7,301 bases of DNA from Candidatus Bipolaricaulota bacterium (GTDB lineage: Bacteria > Bipolaricaulota > Bipolaricaulia > M55B111). The first letter of the stretch is position 1. The number at the start of each line of letters is the position of its first letter. The notes below the pieces were generated by a model. That model was not told the origin of the DNA and did no database searches. It saw nothing but the letters and a program-made list of their open reading frames with translations. The translations under genes were made by a program, and so were the position numbers. This document shows, in pieces, positions 7,235 to 7,301 of this stretch. The stretch is taken from contig JAGXLP010000058.1 of the NCBI GenBank assembly GCA_018334615.1, positions 1-7,301 of the forward strand, in the 5' to 3' direction.

Positions 7235-7298
7235 AGGTTATCGTAAGCTTAACCTATTTGGGTTAAGTTGACCTGAAATTAGTACGACTTTTTTAACC
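7233..7298 (+). promoter_or_regulatory. Overlapping inverted repeats, possible structured leader or operator
   Basis: Several inverted repeats interlock here. CTTAACC (7248-7254) pairs perfectly with GGTTAAG (7261-7267) over a 6-nt loop. TCAGGTTA (7233-7240) encloses it by pairing with TGACCTGA (7269-7276), eight pairs including one G-U. Competing pairings are AGGTTA (7235-7240) with TAACCT (7250-7255), and GGTTAA (7261-7266) with TTAACC (7293-7298). A weaker stem, AAGTTG (7265-7270) with CGACTT (7285-7290), is followed by four Ts. The predicted transcript start falls at the first arm. The element could be an attenuator-like leader or a protein-binding operator; the window ends before this can be judged. 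Confidence 0.4.
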
Positions 7299-7301
7299 AA
7301 G

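Noticed and set aside
1..7301. Halophile or other niche inferred from the many Glu and Asp residues
   Set aside because: Charged stretches are also Lys- and Arg-rich (for example the PNPase helical domain), and S15 is not notably acidic. Without whole-proteome isoelectric points this is not supportable.
1..7301. A search for mobile elements, CRISPR arrays, tRNA or rRNA genes, and defence-type proteins
   Set aside because: No transposase, integrase, regularly spaced repeats, tRNA-like cloverleaf or unfamiliar protein was found. All five genes belong to well-known housekeeping or metabolic families.

Overview
The window is a compact bacterial chromosome segment. All five protein genes lie on the + strand and fill about 93% of it. 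The ribosomal protein S15, the full-length PNPase and the bacterial-type promoter motifs show that it is bacterial. By eye the GC content is close to 50%, with purine-rich coding strands. The order rpsO - pnp - M16 zinc protease resembles the rpsO-pnp-(ylxY)-mlpA neighbourhood of Bacillota and some other phyla. However, truB and ribF, which often precede rpsO, are replaced here by an adenosine-type amidohydrolase and an alkaline-phosphatase-superfamily enzyme. I cannot assign a phylum; a deep Bacillota-like lineage or a candidate phylum is an inference. The proteins are Glu/Asp-rich, but not clearly enough to claim a halophile.

Layout: 1-72 is the end of an unseen upstream region. 73-1689 is a soluble phosphodiesterase/phosphatase of the AP superfamily. 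1690-1837 is a 148-nt gap holding a near-consensus sigma-70 promoter that starts at the base after the stop codon, followed by a leader of about 113 nt with no ribosome binding site next to the start codon. 1838-3151 is a 5'-methylthioadenosine/S-adenosylhomocysteine deaminase (mtaD). 3152-3207 is a short leader with a GC-rich hairpin in front of rpsO (3208-3498), followed 19 nt later by pnp (3518-5824). 5825-5866 is an odd spacer with a 9-bp direct repeat. 5867-7183 is an M16 zinc metallopeptidase. 7184-7301 is a boundary region packed with inverted repeats, a good promoter-like pair, and a possible minus-strand terminator.

The promoter at 1690-1718 probably transcribes mtaD-rpsO-pnp-M16 as one operon, since the later spacers are 56, 19 and 42 nt and no terminator is visible between them. 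S15 and PNPase link translation and RNA turnover. MtaD recycles or clears the by-products of S-adenosylmethionine use. The M16 enzyme is a housekeeping protease often found next to pnp.

I see no defence system, mobile element, CRISPR array or clearly new system. The points most worth a second look are a PNPase with two tandem S1 domains (normally one), the mtaD leader with no Shine-Dalgarno at its start codon, and the competing hairpins at the right edge.
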